A stretch of DNA of 64,000 nt from contig NZ_JAFAJM010000017.1 of NCBI RefSeq assembly GCF_019236175.1, positions 122,615 to 186,614 of the forward strand, read 5' to 3'. Both the position numbers and the translations under genes were made by a program. Under the pieces are notes generated by a model. The model did no database searches. It saw only the letters and a program-made list of their open reading frames with translations, and was not told where the DNA came from. Position 1 is the stretch's first letter. Each line of letters begins with the position of its first letter. Below, one piece after another: positions 1-8,190 of the stretch. This stretch comes from Chryseobacterium sp. (GTDB lineage: Bacteria; Bacteroidota; Bacteroidia; Flavobacteriales; Weeksellaceae).

Positions 1-254
1 TGATTGATTTCGGAAAAGAAGAATCTGTTCCTTATCCACATTTACTGAAAGAGCTTTTAGAGTTTATTGATGATGTGGTAGACGATTTGGGGTGCAGAAA
101 AGAAGTGGAATATGCCTGGAAAATTCTGGAAAACGGGACAGGTGCAGACCGACAGCTTCAAATATTCAAAGAAACCGGTGATCTGACAAAAGTGGTAGAT
201 TATATGATCTCAGAAACTGAATACGGCATCACCCATGGCGAACCTGCTTCATAA
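1..254 (+). CDS. Carboxylate-amine ligase, YbdK/GCS2 family (3' end only)
   Basis: The window opens inside this gene. 83 codons and the stop remain, read in the frame that begins at base 3. The tail includes YPHLLKELLEF, GTGADRQL and a final ETEYGITHGEPAS. The GTGADRQL block followed by a short helix is what I recognise from the C-termini of YbdK-type carboxylate-amine ligases (GCS2 superfamily), which join an amine to a glutamate-like carboxylate using ATP. The catalytic core lies outside the window, so the substrate cannot be judged. The next gene, a glutamine amidotransferase, starts 32 bases downstream on the same strand and probably shares the transcript. Confidence 0.72.
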   Translation, partial: IDFGKEESVPYPHLLKELLEFIDDVVDDLGCRKEVEYAWKILENGTGADRQLQIFKETGDLTKVVDYMISETEYGITHGEPAS

Positions 255-286
255 TATTTTGATAACTTTACAAAAAATATGATGTA

Positions 287-1120
287 ATGAAAGATATTCG
301 AATTGCTCTGTTAGATATGAATAATAACCATGTCAATCAGGGCTTCAGAAACATTAAAGAAATTTCTGAGGCATTCCGGCAGAGTTCTGAAGAAAATGTA
401 GCTATCCGGACATTTGATGTAAGGTTTAAAAATGAAATACCTGAAATCGGAGGCTTTGATATTTTTATTTCCTCAGGCGGTCCGGGTGACCCCCACAGAG
501 AAGGCCTTGAATGGGAAAACAGATTCGCCCATTTCTTAGATTCTGTTTTTGAACACAACAAAAATAATGAAGATAAAAAATATCTGTTTCTGATCTGTCA
601 TTCATTCCAACTGGCAAGTATTCATTGGAAGCTTGGAAATATTAACAAAAGAAAATCCTATTCTTTTGGCGTAATGCCGGTTCATAAGACCAAAGAAGGC
701 AGAGATGAATTCTTATTTAAAAACCTTCCGGATCCTTTTTATGCAGTAGATTCCAGAGCATATCAGTTCATTGAACCTGATCATACCCAGCTTGAAAGAC
801 TGGGAATGGAAATCGTAGCTATTGAGAAATTCCGTCCGCACATCAATCTGGAAAGAGCGATTATGGCCGTGAGATTTTCTGAAGAGATCTTTGGTACCCA
901 GTTTCATCCCGAAGCCAGCCCCGAAGCTTTAATTGAAAACCTTAAGGATGAGAAAAATAAAGAAGCGATGATCGAAAATTTCGGAATGGAAAAATACCTT
1001 GAAACCATGGACAGGATAGACGATGATGACAAAATTATTCTGACCCGAAATGAGATCCTTCCAAGATTCCTTCAGTTTGCCAAACAACATATTATAAAGA
1101 AAAGCGAATCTTTGGCCTAA
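287..1120 (+). CDS. Class I glutamine amidotransferase
   Basis: A 277-residue protein with the class I (triad) GATase fold. SSGGPGDPH at 62-70 is the oxyanion region, C104 lies in LICHSFQLA, and H207 and E209 lie in GTQFHPEAS. Together they form the expected Cys-His-Glu triad that releases ammonia from glutamine. The usual G-x-C-x-G nucleophile elbow is replaced by I-C-H-S-F, so it is a divergent member. It is a stand-alone amidotransferase, with no synthase domain fused. It sits between a YbdK-like ligase and an ATP-grasp-like protein, which suggests it feeds ammonia to, or transfers glutamyl groups for, one of these. The actual substrate is unknown. Confidence 0.82.
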   Translation: MKDIRIALLDMNNNHVNQGFRNIKEISEAFRQSSEENVAIRTFDVRFKNEIPEIGGFDIFISSGGPGDPHREGLEWENRFAHFLDSVFEHNKNNEDKKYLFLICHSFQLASIHWKLGNINKRKSYSFGVMPVHKTKEGRDEFLFKNLPDPFYAVDSRAYQFIEPDHTQLERLGMEIVAIEKFRPHINLERAIMAVRFSEEIFGTQFHPEASPEALIENLKDEKNKEAMIENFGMEKYLETMDRIDDDDKIILTRNEILPRFLQFAKQHIIKKSESLA

Positions 1121-1312
1121 ATACAGAAAGCAGACGAAAGAAGAATGGAAGTCATTATTAATCCCAAAAGCTTCCGAGCTCCTTAAATTCAGATTCAGGC
1201 ATTACTGGATTTAAATTTTTATTAGGATCCTCAGTAACCTATCTCTTCCAGTTTCCTTACTATAACAATCGGACAGCAGTGTTCGATTTTTTAACACCAC
1301 AAAAGAAAAAAT

Positions 1313-2491
1313 ATGATCTCAAAATACAGACAACAATTTAACCGGGAATTCTCTGAAGAAAAATACCAGAAGGTTAAAGATATTTTGCAGCAAAAAAGTG
1401 GTATTGCACCTGCTTTCAGGATTTCAGAAAGCCCCATTATACTGACTAAAGAATTTGAAGCTAAACTTCTTAATGCCAGTGAAAGCATTATCAGCCAGAT
1501 CAGCAAACTTCCTGCACCGCTTTTCCAAAAAGCAATCCCTGAGAACTGCAGAGTGCCTAATGACACAGATAAGCCTCATTTCTTTACCATAGATTTCGGA
1601 GTATGTAAAAGTGAAAACGGAGAAATAGAACCACAATTAATCGAATTACAGGCTTTCCCTTCACTGTATGCATTTCAAAAAACTTTCGAAGACACATTTT
1701 GTGAAGTCTATCCTTTTCTTGCAGAGATCAGGAATCCAATGCCTCATGAAACTTTTAAAAATTATTTAAAAGATTTGATTGTTGGCGATGAAAACCCTGA
1801 GAATGTTATTTTACTTGAAATTTTCCCTGAAAACCAAAAGACAGCAATAGATTTTGCATTAACAGAACGATTATTGGGTATTAAAACAGTATGCTTAACC
1901 AAGGTAAAAAAAGAAGGCAAGAAGCTCTTTTATGAGAATAACGGAAAGCGCGTTGAAATCAAAAGAATCTATAACCGTGTTATCTTTGACGAGCTTGATC
2001 ATATTTCCGGACTCAGTACTGAGTTTAACTTCCGTGAAGAAGCAGATGTAAAATGGATAACCCATCCCAACTGGTTTTTTAAAATATCTAAGTTCCTTCT
2101 TCCGCTATTAAAGCATCAGTATGTTCCTAAGAGTTATTTTCTGCATGAATTTCCGGATCATGAAAACCTTGAAGATTTTGTATTAAAACCTTTATTTTCC
2201 TTTGCAGGAAACGGAGTTAATTTAAGCCCTACCCGGGATATTACAGAGGCTATTACGGATAAAGAAAATTATATTTTGCAGAGAAAAGTACATTACGAAC
2301 CAATATGTAAAGACATTAACGGAGATTTTTCAAAAGCAGAAATCCGTTTACTCTATATCTGGAGAGAAGAGGATAAACGCCCTATCCTGCTTGAGAATCT
2401 GGGAAGAATGACTAAAGCGGCGATGGTAAATGTAGACTTTAACAAAAAGGATGCAATCTGGATCGGAAGTTCCAATGCTTTTTTCGGGTAA
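1313..2491 (+). CDS. ATP-grasp-like conserved protein of unknown substrate
   Basis: 392 residues with no signal peptide. I do not recognise a named family. The segment FVLKPLFSFAGNGV followed by a charged strand, and the later ENYILQRKV, look like the ATP-binding lysine strand and the glycine-rich loop of ATP-grasp enzymes, as in glutathionylspermidine- or RimK-type ligases. The N-terminal half contains TIDFGVCKSENGEIEPQLIE, which could be a substrate-binding region. It starts 192 bases after the amidotransferase and could be co-transcribed with it. I infer an ATP-dependent carboxylate ligase acting with the two upstream genes; this is not proven by the sequence. Confidence 0.6.
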   Translation: MISKYRQQFNREFSEEKYQKVKDILQQKSGIAPAFRISESPIILTKEFEAKLLNASESIISQISKLPAPLFQKAIPENCRVPNDTDKPHFFTIDFGVCKSENGEIEPQLIELQAFPSLYAFQKTFEDTFCEVYPFLAEIRNPMPHETFKNYLKDLIVGDENPENVILLEIFPENQKTAIDFALTERLLGIKTVCLTKVKKEGKKLFYENNGKRVEIKRIYNRVIFDELDHISGLSTEFNFREEADVKWITHPNWFFKISKFLLPLLKHQYVPKSYFLHEFPDHENLEDFVLKPLFSFAGNGVNLSPTRDITEAITDKENYILQRKVHYEPICKDINGDFSKAEIRLLYIWREEDKRPILLENLGRMTKAAMVNVDFNKKDAIWIGSSNAFFG

Positions 2492-2507
2492 TCATAATTA
2501 AAATACA

Positions 2508-2966
2508 ATGGAAGAAAAATCAAATTTTGACGAGTTTGATACAAAAAATAATATTGTACGGAGGCGAAGCTTATTACCATTATGGATTAAAATTTTCCTA
2601 TGGTTCTTTTTAATAGGCGGAACAGCAGGTGTAATTTTATTGTTAACAGGCTTCTTAATCACCAATTCTTCTTTATCCCTATACGGAATCAGGGCAGATC
2701 ATCCTTATTCAGCAGCCGGGCTCTTCATCTGCTTTTTATTTATTTTCAAAGGTATTGTCTCCTATGGACTCTGGTTTGAGCAGAAATGGGGACCAAAGGT
2801 CGGAATCATTGATGCTGTTTCAGGTATTCTAATCTGCATCTTCATGATGATTATTGCTCCTTTTACATTTCCTTCTGTTAGTTTTAACATCAGATTGGAG
2901 CTGGTTCCTTTACTTTTCTATCTGATGAAAATGATAGAAATAAGAAAAACCTGGGAAAACCTATAA
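2508..2966 (+). CDS. Small integral membrane protein, unknown function
   Basis: 152 residues, not recognised as a named family. After a charged N-terminus of about 25 residues there are four hydrophobic stretches, roughly at 27-49, 68-86, 98-118 and 128-142, so it should lie in the inner membrane. It begins 17 bases after the ATP-grasp-like gene, close enough to share its mRNA, and is followed by a bidirectional terminator. A link to the ligase genes is suggested only by position. Confidence 0.6.
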   Translation: MEEKSNFDEFDTKNNIVRRRSLLPLWIKIFLWFFLIGGTAGVILLLTGFLITNSSLSLYGIRADHPYSAAGLFICFLFIFKGIVSYGLWFEQKWGPKVGIIDAVSGILICIFMMIIAPFTFPSVSFNIRLELVPLLFYLMKMIEIRKTWENL

Positions 2967-3004
2967 AAAATGGCGACCTTGAAAATCTCAGTCACCATCT
3001 TTTT
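2965..3004. terminator. Bidirectional rho-independent terminator
   Basis: ATGGCGAC and GTCACCAT form an 8-bp stem with one mismatch, flanked by an A-run on the left and a T-run on the right. It lies between the convergent membrane protein gene and cphA and can serve both. Confidence 0.6.
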
Positions 3005-3035
3005 ATTCATTAAAGGAAATTCCTCGTTAGTCTGT

Positions 3036-5663
3036 TTATATTCTATCATCTTCAAGCAGTTCTCTTGCCTGATATTCCTGAACCAGCTCAATAGCATTAG
3101 AAATCACATCACTTAAAGCGGTAATAAAAGTACCTTCCTCAGCCATTCCTATTGCATGTTTTAAAGCTTCAATTTCTTTAGGAATAATTTCGTAGCTCAC
3201 CTCTTTACCGGCTTCATTGATTCCGTCTATGATTAAACCGTTTATTTCGTCCTCCGTTCTTCCTCGCAGATGTTTTTCATTCCGGATAATAATGTAGTCA
3301 AACATTCTTCCTGCAATTTTTCCGCATTCTTTAATATCATTATCTCTTCTGTCGCCAACGCCGGAAATAATTCCTATTTTCTTTGTAGATTCAATATTCT
3401 TCAGGTAATCTTCAATTGCCTCATATCCGGATGGATTATGAGCAAAGTCAATCAGCACTTTAAAGTTTTTAAATTTAAAAACATTCAGCCTTCCCGGTGT
3501 CAGTTGTGCACTTGGAATAAATGTTCTTAAAGAATTGGAAATATCCTCAATACCAAACCCGTGAAGGTAACTTGCAAGACTCGCCGCCAGTATATTTTCA
3601 ATCATAAATCTGGCTTTACCTTCCATGGTGATCGGGAAATCTTTTGCTTTCCCTATTCTTATCTTCCAGTCACCTTTTTTGATGGTTACAAAACCTTCTT
3701 CATATACACAGGTAATTTTTCCTTCTTTTGCAAATTTCACAACGTGAGGATTGTTCTCATCCATACTGAAAATCGCGACATTACAATCAAGATCGTTCAC
3801 AATCTTCATAGAATATTCATTATCGGCATTTAAAACACTCCAGCCATTCTTCTTTACACTGTCCAGCACTACTCTTTTTACTTTGGTAAGATCTTTTAAT
3901 GTATGAATATCATTCATTCCCAAATGATCTTCTTCAATATTGGTTAAAACACCGATATCACATTGTGAAAATCCTAATCCGGAACGTAGAATACCGCCTC
4001 TCGCTGTTTCAAGAACAGCAAATTCTACGGTAGGATCCTTCAGAATAAATTCTGCAGAAAGCGGTCCTGTAGTATCCCCTTTCGATAACATTGTATTTTG
4101 GATATAGATACCGTCCGAAGTAGTGAATCCTACTCTGTATCCATTACTTTTAACAATATGGGAGATCAGTCTTGTTGTGGTTGTCTTTCCATTGGTTCCC
4201 GTTACAGCAATAATCGGAATTGTAAACGGTCTTCCTTGCGGATAAAGCATATCAACCACTGGGGCAGCTACATTTCTGGGCAACCCTTCACTTGGCGCCA
4301 AATGCATTCTGAATCCGGGAGCCGCATTAACTTCTATAATGGCACCACCACTTTCTTTTAAAGGCTGTGTCAGATTTTCAGCCATAATATCAATACCACA
4401 AACATCCAGCCCGATAATTTTTGAAATCCTCTCTGCCATGGTAATATTTTCCGGATGCACCATGTCCGTAACATCTATTGAAGTTCCGCCGGTTGAAAGG
4501 TTTGCTGTTGATTTCAGATATACCACTTCTCCTCTTTGGGGTACAGTTTCAAGGGTATATTGAAGTTTATCCAGTAATTCTAAAGTATCCTTATCCACTT
4601 CAATTTCAGTAAGAACATTCTCATGTCCATATCCTCTTCTCGGATCCTTATTTTCCTTTTCAATAAGTTGCTGAAGATTCAGTTCACCATCACCCACTAC
4701 ATGAGCAGGAACTCTTCTTGCTGCTGCAACCATTTTATTATCAATCACCAAGACTCTGAAATCATATCCTGTAATATATTTCTCAACAATTACCTTCCTG
4801 GAATACTTCTGAGCATGATCTAATCCTGTTTTGGCCACTTCCCAATCGTTCACATTAATAGACGAACCTTTTCCATGATTCCCGTCTAAAGGTTTCAGAA
4901 CAACAGGATATCCAATTTTTTTAATAACGGCTTGTAACCCCTCCTCGTCCACCACCAGATCGCCGATGGGAACAGGAATTGCCCCGTCATGAAGCATTTT
5001 CTTGGTTAATTCTTTATTACATGCGATGTCTACAGCAATAGAACTGGTTTTTCCTGTAATCGTTGCCTGGAAACGTTCCTGATTCACACCATAGCCAAGC
5101 TGTACCAGAGAATTGGTTCCTAATCTTATCCATGGTATTTTTCTAGAAGCTGCTTCCTCTACGATACTTCCTGTAGAAGGTCCGAGACGCACGCGTTCCC
5201 TGATTTCTTTCAATCTGTGAATACACGCATTCAGATCATATTCTGCTCCTGCAATTAAAGCTTCTGCAATTTTCACAGCCTCTTCAGCCGCATAGATTCC
5301 GGCATTCTCTTCAATATAATTAAATACAACATTATATACACCGGGAGTTTTGGTCTCACGGGTTCTTCCGAAGCCAACATCCATTCCGGCAAGTGTCTGG
5401 ATTTCCAAAGCGATATGTTCAATAACATGCCCCATCCAGGTGCCTGTTTCCACTCTATGGAAAAAACCACCCTCTACTCCTTCTGAACATCTGTGAGTGA
5501 ATAGTGATGGAATTAATTTTTCAATCCTTTCCCTGAATCCATCAATCTTATTGGTAGGATAATTTTCCATTTCCTCAAGGTCTAACCTCATCTGTATCAG
5601 TTTCTTTCTTCTGATACTCCAGATATTAGGACCCCGTAGTGCCTGAATCTTTTCGATTTTCAT
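3036..5663 (-). CDS. cphA: Cyanophycin synthetase CphA
   Basis: 875 residues, the usual length of CphA. It polymerises aspartate and arginine into multi-L-arginyl-poly-L-aspartate using two ATP sites. The N-terminal domain has LRGPNIWSI (9-17) and GTWMGHVIEHIALE (74-87). The ATP-grasp domain runs from about 215 to 475, with VVLKPLDGNHGKGSS and IIEVNAAPGFR. The Mur-ligase-like domain starts near 480 with the P-loop GTNGKTTT at 489-496, then FAHNPSG and the C-terminal lobe. No motif is missing, so it should be active. It is divergent from cyanophycinase across 198 bases. On its own strand a TATCTTTG box lies at 5708-5715, without a clear -33 partner. CphA is far better known in cyanobacteria and proteobacteria. 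Confidence 0.95.
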   Translation of the reverse strand: MKIEKIQALRGPNIWSIRRKKLIQMRLDLEEMENYPTNKIDGFRERIEKLIPSLFTHRCSEGVEGGFFHRVETGTWMGHVIEHIALEIQTLAGMDVGFGRTRETKTPGVYNVVFNYIEENAGIYAAEEAVKIAEALIAGAEYDLNACIHRLKEIRERVRLGPSTGSIVEEAASRKIPWIRLGTNSLVQLGYGVNQERFQATITGKTSSIAVDIACNKELTKKMLHDGAIPVPIGDLVVDEEGLQAVIKKIGYPVVLKPLDGNHGKGSSINVNDWEVAKTGLDHAQKYSRKVIVEKYITGYDFRVLVIDNKMVAAARRVPAHVVGDGELNLQQLIEKENKDPRRGYGHENVLTEIEVDKDTLELLDKLQYTLETVPQRGEVVYLKSTANLSTGGTSIDVTDMVHPENITMAERISKIIGLDVCGIDIMAENLTQPLKESGGAIIEVNAAPGFRMHLAPSEGLPRNVAAPVVDMLYPQGRPFTIPIIAVTGTNGKTTTTRLISHIVKSNGYRVGFTTSDGIYIQNTMLSKGDTTGPLSAEFILKDPTVEFAVLETARGGILRSGLGFSQCDIGVLTNIEEDHLGMNDIHTLKDLTKVKRVVLDSVKKNGWSVLNADNEYSMKIVNDLDCNVAIFSMDENNPHVVKFAKEGKITCVYEEGFVTIKKGDWKIRIGKAKDFPITMEGKARFMIENILAASLASYLHGFGIEDISNSLRTFIPSAQLTPGRLNVFKFKNFKVLIDFAHNPSGYEAIEDYLKNIESTKKIGIISGVGDRRDNDIKECGKIAGRMFDYIIIRNEKHLRGRTEDEINGLIIDGINEAGKEVSYEIIPKEIEALKHAIGMAEEGTFITALSDVISNAIELVQEYQARELLEDDRI

Positions 5664-5813
5664 AGTCTATTGGCATTTAAACAGTTAACAATAACTCCTT
5701 TTATAGCCAAAGATAATGTAAAACCCTAAACGAAACTATACCACATTTAAAGATTTATTAAAAAAAAATTAATTTTAATTAACATTCTTAAATCACTAAA
5801 AACCAATTAAAGA

Positions 5814-5828
5814 TGGCACGAATTTCGC
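5814..5828 (+). promoter_or_regulatory. Sigma-54 type -24/-12 promoter of cphB
   Basis: TGGCACGAATTTCGC has GG at 5815-5816 and GC at 5827-5828 with exactly ten bases between, close to the sigma-54 consensus TTGGCACG-N4-TTGC. A start about 12 bases past GC would give a leader of roughly 22 bases before the cphB ATG. The same bases form a loose palindrome (TGGC to GCCA), so a repressor site is the alternative. No enhancer-binding site was identified. Confidence 0.6.
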
Positions 5829-5861
5829 CAACTAATGTTAATTATTTTTTAATTTTGTACC

Positions 5862-6752
5862 ATGACTAAACCTGTTGGAAAATTAATAGTTATCGGAGGA
5901 GCTGTAAACAAAGGGAGTTTTGCAGAAACCGATTATGATCAGAATATCGAAAAGAACCTTAACTTTTTTGAGCGGGGAATCTTACGAAAGATTATCAATG
6001 AATCAAAATACAAGGAAGATTCTGTAATCGAAATCGTAACTACCGCTTCACAGATTCCACAGATTGTAGGTACTGAATATAAAAAAGCCTTTGAGTTCCT
6101 GGGAGCTAAAAACGTAAACATTCTTGATATTCATAACCGTGAAGAAGCTAATTCCGATGCCATGGTAGCAAGAGCCAATGCGGCTGATGTGATGATGTTT
6201 ACTGGAGGAGATCAGCTGAGACTGACTTCTATTCTCGGTGGAACAAGATTTCATGATACCGTTTTATTAAAATATCAGGAACAGGATTTCATCTATTCCG
6301 GAACTTCTGCGGGAGCAGCAGCAGCCTCGGAAAATATGATTTATCAGGGAAGCAGTTCTGAAGCATTATTAAAAGGAGAAATTAAAACGACACAGGGATT
6401 AGGGCTGATCGATAACGTGATTATTGACACTCATTTTGTACAAAGAGGCAGAATCGGGCGTCTTTTCCAGGCTGTAGTAAATAATCCGAGAACCTTGGGA
6501 ATCGGGCTTGGTGAAGACACGGGGCTTTACATTCATAATGATGTGATGACTGCCGTAGGATCCGGACTTGTCATTTTAGTGGACGGAAGATTTATTAAAG
6601 ACACCAACCTTACGAATATCAACCTCGGGGAACCTATTTCAATTGACAACTTAACCGTTCATGTCATGTCTATGAACGATCATTATGATCTTACTACAAA
6701 GACACTGACTATTGAAAATTCACAGTTTAATCCCATACCCCAGGATAAATAA
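5862..6752 (+). CDS. cphB: Cyanophycinase CphB
   Basis: 296 residues, peptidase family S51. It cuts cyanophycin from the chain end into beta-Asp-Arg dipeptides. The nucleophile elbow GTSAGAAAAS holds Ser149, preceded by MMFTGGDQLRL (111-121), which shapes the active site, and followed by IDTHFVQRGRIGRL, typical of CphB. There is no signal peptide, so it is an intracellular enzyme matching an intracellular store. It reads away from cphA, and the product would be taken up by the isoaspartyl peptidase encoded next. A sigma-54 type promoter lies just upstream, so degradation may be switched by nitrogen or stress signals separately from synthesis. Confidence 0.95.
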   Translation: MTKPVGKLIVIGGAVNKGSFAETDYDQNIEKNLNFFERGILRKIINESKYKEDSVIEIVTTASQIPQIVGTEYKKAFEFLGAKNVNILDIHNREEANSDAMVARANAADVMMFTGGDQLRLTSILGGTRFHDTVLLKYQEQDFIYSGTSAGAAAASENMIYQGSSSEALLKGEIKTTQGLGLIDNVIIDTHFVQRGRIGRLFQAVVNNPRTLGIGLGEDTGLYIHNDVMTAVGSGLVILVDGRFIKDTNLTNINLGEPISIDNLTVHVMSMNDHYDLTTKTLTIENSQFNPIPQDK

Positions 6753-6917
6753 GTATAAAACTGCCCCGTTTTGAGAACCGAAATTGAATTAAAAAAGATC
6801 TTTCAACACCCAATTACAGGGTATGAATTTTATTCATATCTTTTCTTCTTATTTAATACTATGACTTAGTAATTAATAATAAATACAAAGTCAATAAACA
6901 CGAAACCCATCTTTACT

Positions 6918-7760
6918 ATGAAAATCATCATCCACGGAGGTTTTTTCTCAGAGAGTGATCAAAGCCATGAGGTAAAAACAGCAAAACAAGAATCCTTAAA
7001 AAGTATTGCTCAAAAAGCATTCGAATATCTTCAGACCCATTCTGCTTTTGATACGGTTGCTTATGCGGTTTCTCTTTTGGAAGATGATCCTTTGTATAAT
7101 GCAGGTATAGGTTCTCAAATCCAGAGTGACGGTGTAATACGGATGAGCGCCGCAATTATGGATGGAAATATTCAAAAGTTAAGTGGAGTCATCAATATTC
7201 AGGATGTAAAAAACCCTGTATTTGTGGCAAAAGACCTGATTAAGGAAGATGACAGAGTTTTAGGCGGCAAAGGAGCTAAGATCTATGCTACAGAACATGG
7301 TTTTGAAAACTTTTCTACAGAAATCCCACAGAGAAGAAAAGAATACGAAGCCAAACTTACCAATGGTGGAAAAGGAACAGTAGGCTGTGTTGCTATTGAT
7401 AAAGATCAAAACCTGGCAGTTGCTACCTCTACCGGAGGAAAAGGATTTGAAATTCCGGGGAGAATTTCTGATTCAGCCACCGTAGCCGGAAATTATGCAA
7501 ATGCTTTCTGTGCAGTAAGCTGTACCGGTGTAGGTGAAGATATCGTAAGCAATGCCACAGCCGCCAAGATCGTAACAAGAGTCACAGACGGGATGAGCCT
7601 TGAAACAGCTTTTCATAAAACATTTAATGAGCTTAAAACCATTGATGGATTTGCAGGGGCTATCGCTATTGATAAAGACGGCAATGTGTATCATCAGGAT
7701 TCCTATCCCACTATGGTTTTTGCAAGTTTTGACGGTGAAAATTTTGAAACCTTTTCTTAA
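6918..7760 (+). CDS. Isoaspartyl peptidase / plant-type L-asparaginase (Ntn hydrolase)
   Basis: 280 residues of the Thr-nucleophile beta-aspartyl peptidase family. IIHGG is at the N-terminus, NAGIGSQ at 61-67, and the autocleavage site lies in GGKGTVGCVA, making Thr154 the new N-terminal nucleophile of the small subunit. GDDI-like glycines follow around CTGVGEDIVSNATAA. These enzymes split beta-Asp-X dipeptides and often asparagine. The position 165 bases after cphB makes beta-Asp-Arg the probable substrate, giving free Asp and Arg. It is shorter than E. coli IaaA (about 320 residues), mainly because the linker before Thr154 is brief. Confidence 0.9.
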   Translation: MKIIIHGGFFSESDQSHEVKTAKQESLKSIAQKAFEYLQTHSAFDTVAYAVSLLEDDPLYNAGIGSQIQSDGVIRMSAAIMDGNIQKLSGVINIQDVKNPVFVAKDLIKEDDRVLGGKGAKIYATEHGFENFSTEIPQRRKEYEAKLTNGGKGTVGCVAIDKDQNLAVATSTGGKGFEIPGRISDSATVAGNYANAFCAVSCTGVGEDIVSNATAAKIVTRVTDGMSLETAFHKTFNELKTIDGFAGAIAIDKDGNVYHQDSYPTMVFASFDGENFETFS

Positions 7761-7793
7761 TTTTAACATTTTTTTATAATTCTATTTATTTTT

Positions 7794-7809
7794 TTGGCAC
7801 GTATTTTAC
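7794..7809 (+). promoter_or_regulatory. Possible sigma-54 type promoter of the YtxH-like gene
   Basis: TTGGCACGTATTTTAC matches the -24 half of the sigma-54 consensus exactly (TTGGCACG). It has AC instead of GC at the -12 position with the correct ten-base gap. It lies about 50 bases before the ATG at 7861. It is weaker than the site before cphB. Confidence 0.4.
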
Positions 7810-7860
7810 ATGTTTACTAATAACAAATTTTAATATTAATATCTTAAAAAAATAGAAATC

Positions 7861-8097
7861 ATGGGAAACAAAGCAAAAGGCTTATTAGCTTTACTAGGAT
7901 TAGGTGCATTAGCTTATTGGAAATATAAAAATTCAAGTCCTGAAGATCAGCAGGCTGTGAAAGATAAAATCAATACGGCAAAAGATAATCTTAATAAATG
8001 GGGAAATGACTTTAAAAATAAAGCAAATGATGTTGCTTCCCAGGTTCAGAATAAAGTTGATGAGGTAAAAACAAAAGCTGAAGATTCTTTAAGCTAA
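7861..8097 (+). CDS. Small YtxH-like stress-type protein
   Basis: 78 residues. A short hydrophobic N-terminal segment, LLALLGLGALAYWKY, is followed by a lysine-, aspartate- and asparagine-rich amphipathic helix with no cysteines. This is the plan of YtxH/Gsp-type proteins, abundant under stress in many bacteria and of unknown biochemical role. It has its own possible sigma-54 type promoter and ends in a strong terminator, so it is probably a single-gene transcript. Confidence 0.7.
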   Translation: MGNKAKGLLALLGLGALAYWKYKNSSPEDQQAVKDKINTAKDNLNKWGNDFKNKANDVASQVQNKVDEVKTKAEDSLS

Positions 8098-8134
8098 AAA
8101 ACAAAAAGTAGTTTTTTTTAACATTCATATATAG

Positions 8135-8168
8135 AAAAAGTCATCGTCCCATAAACGATGACTTTTTT
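8135..8168. terminator. Bidirectional rho-independent terminator
   Basis: AAAAAGTCATCGT pairs with ACGATGACTTTTTT around an eight-base loop. It lies between the convergent YtxH-like and methyltransferase genes. Confidence 0.8.
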
Positions 8169-8190
8169 GATGTTTACCATATAATATCCT

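Noticed and set aside
3270..4823. Several plus-strand frames of 65-90 codons inside cphA
   Set aside because: They are antisense to a fully supported enzyme and have no recognisable protein features.
5850..5857. TAATTTTG as a housekeeping promoter of cphB
   Set aside because: It is only four bases from the ATG, so the transcript would start inside the coding region.
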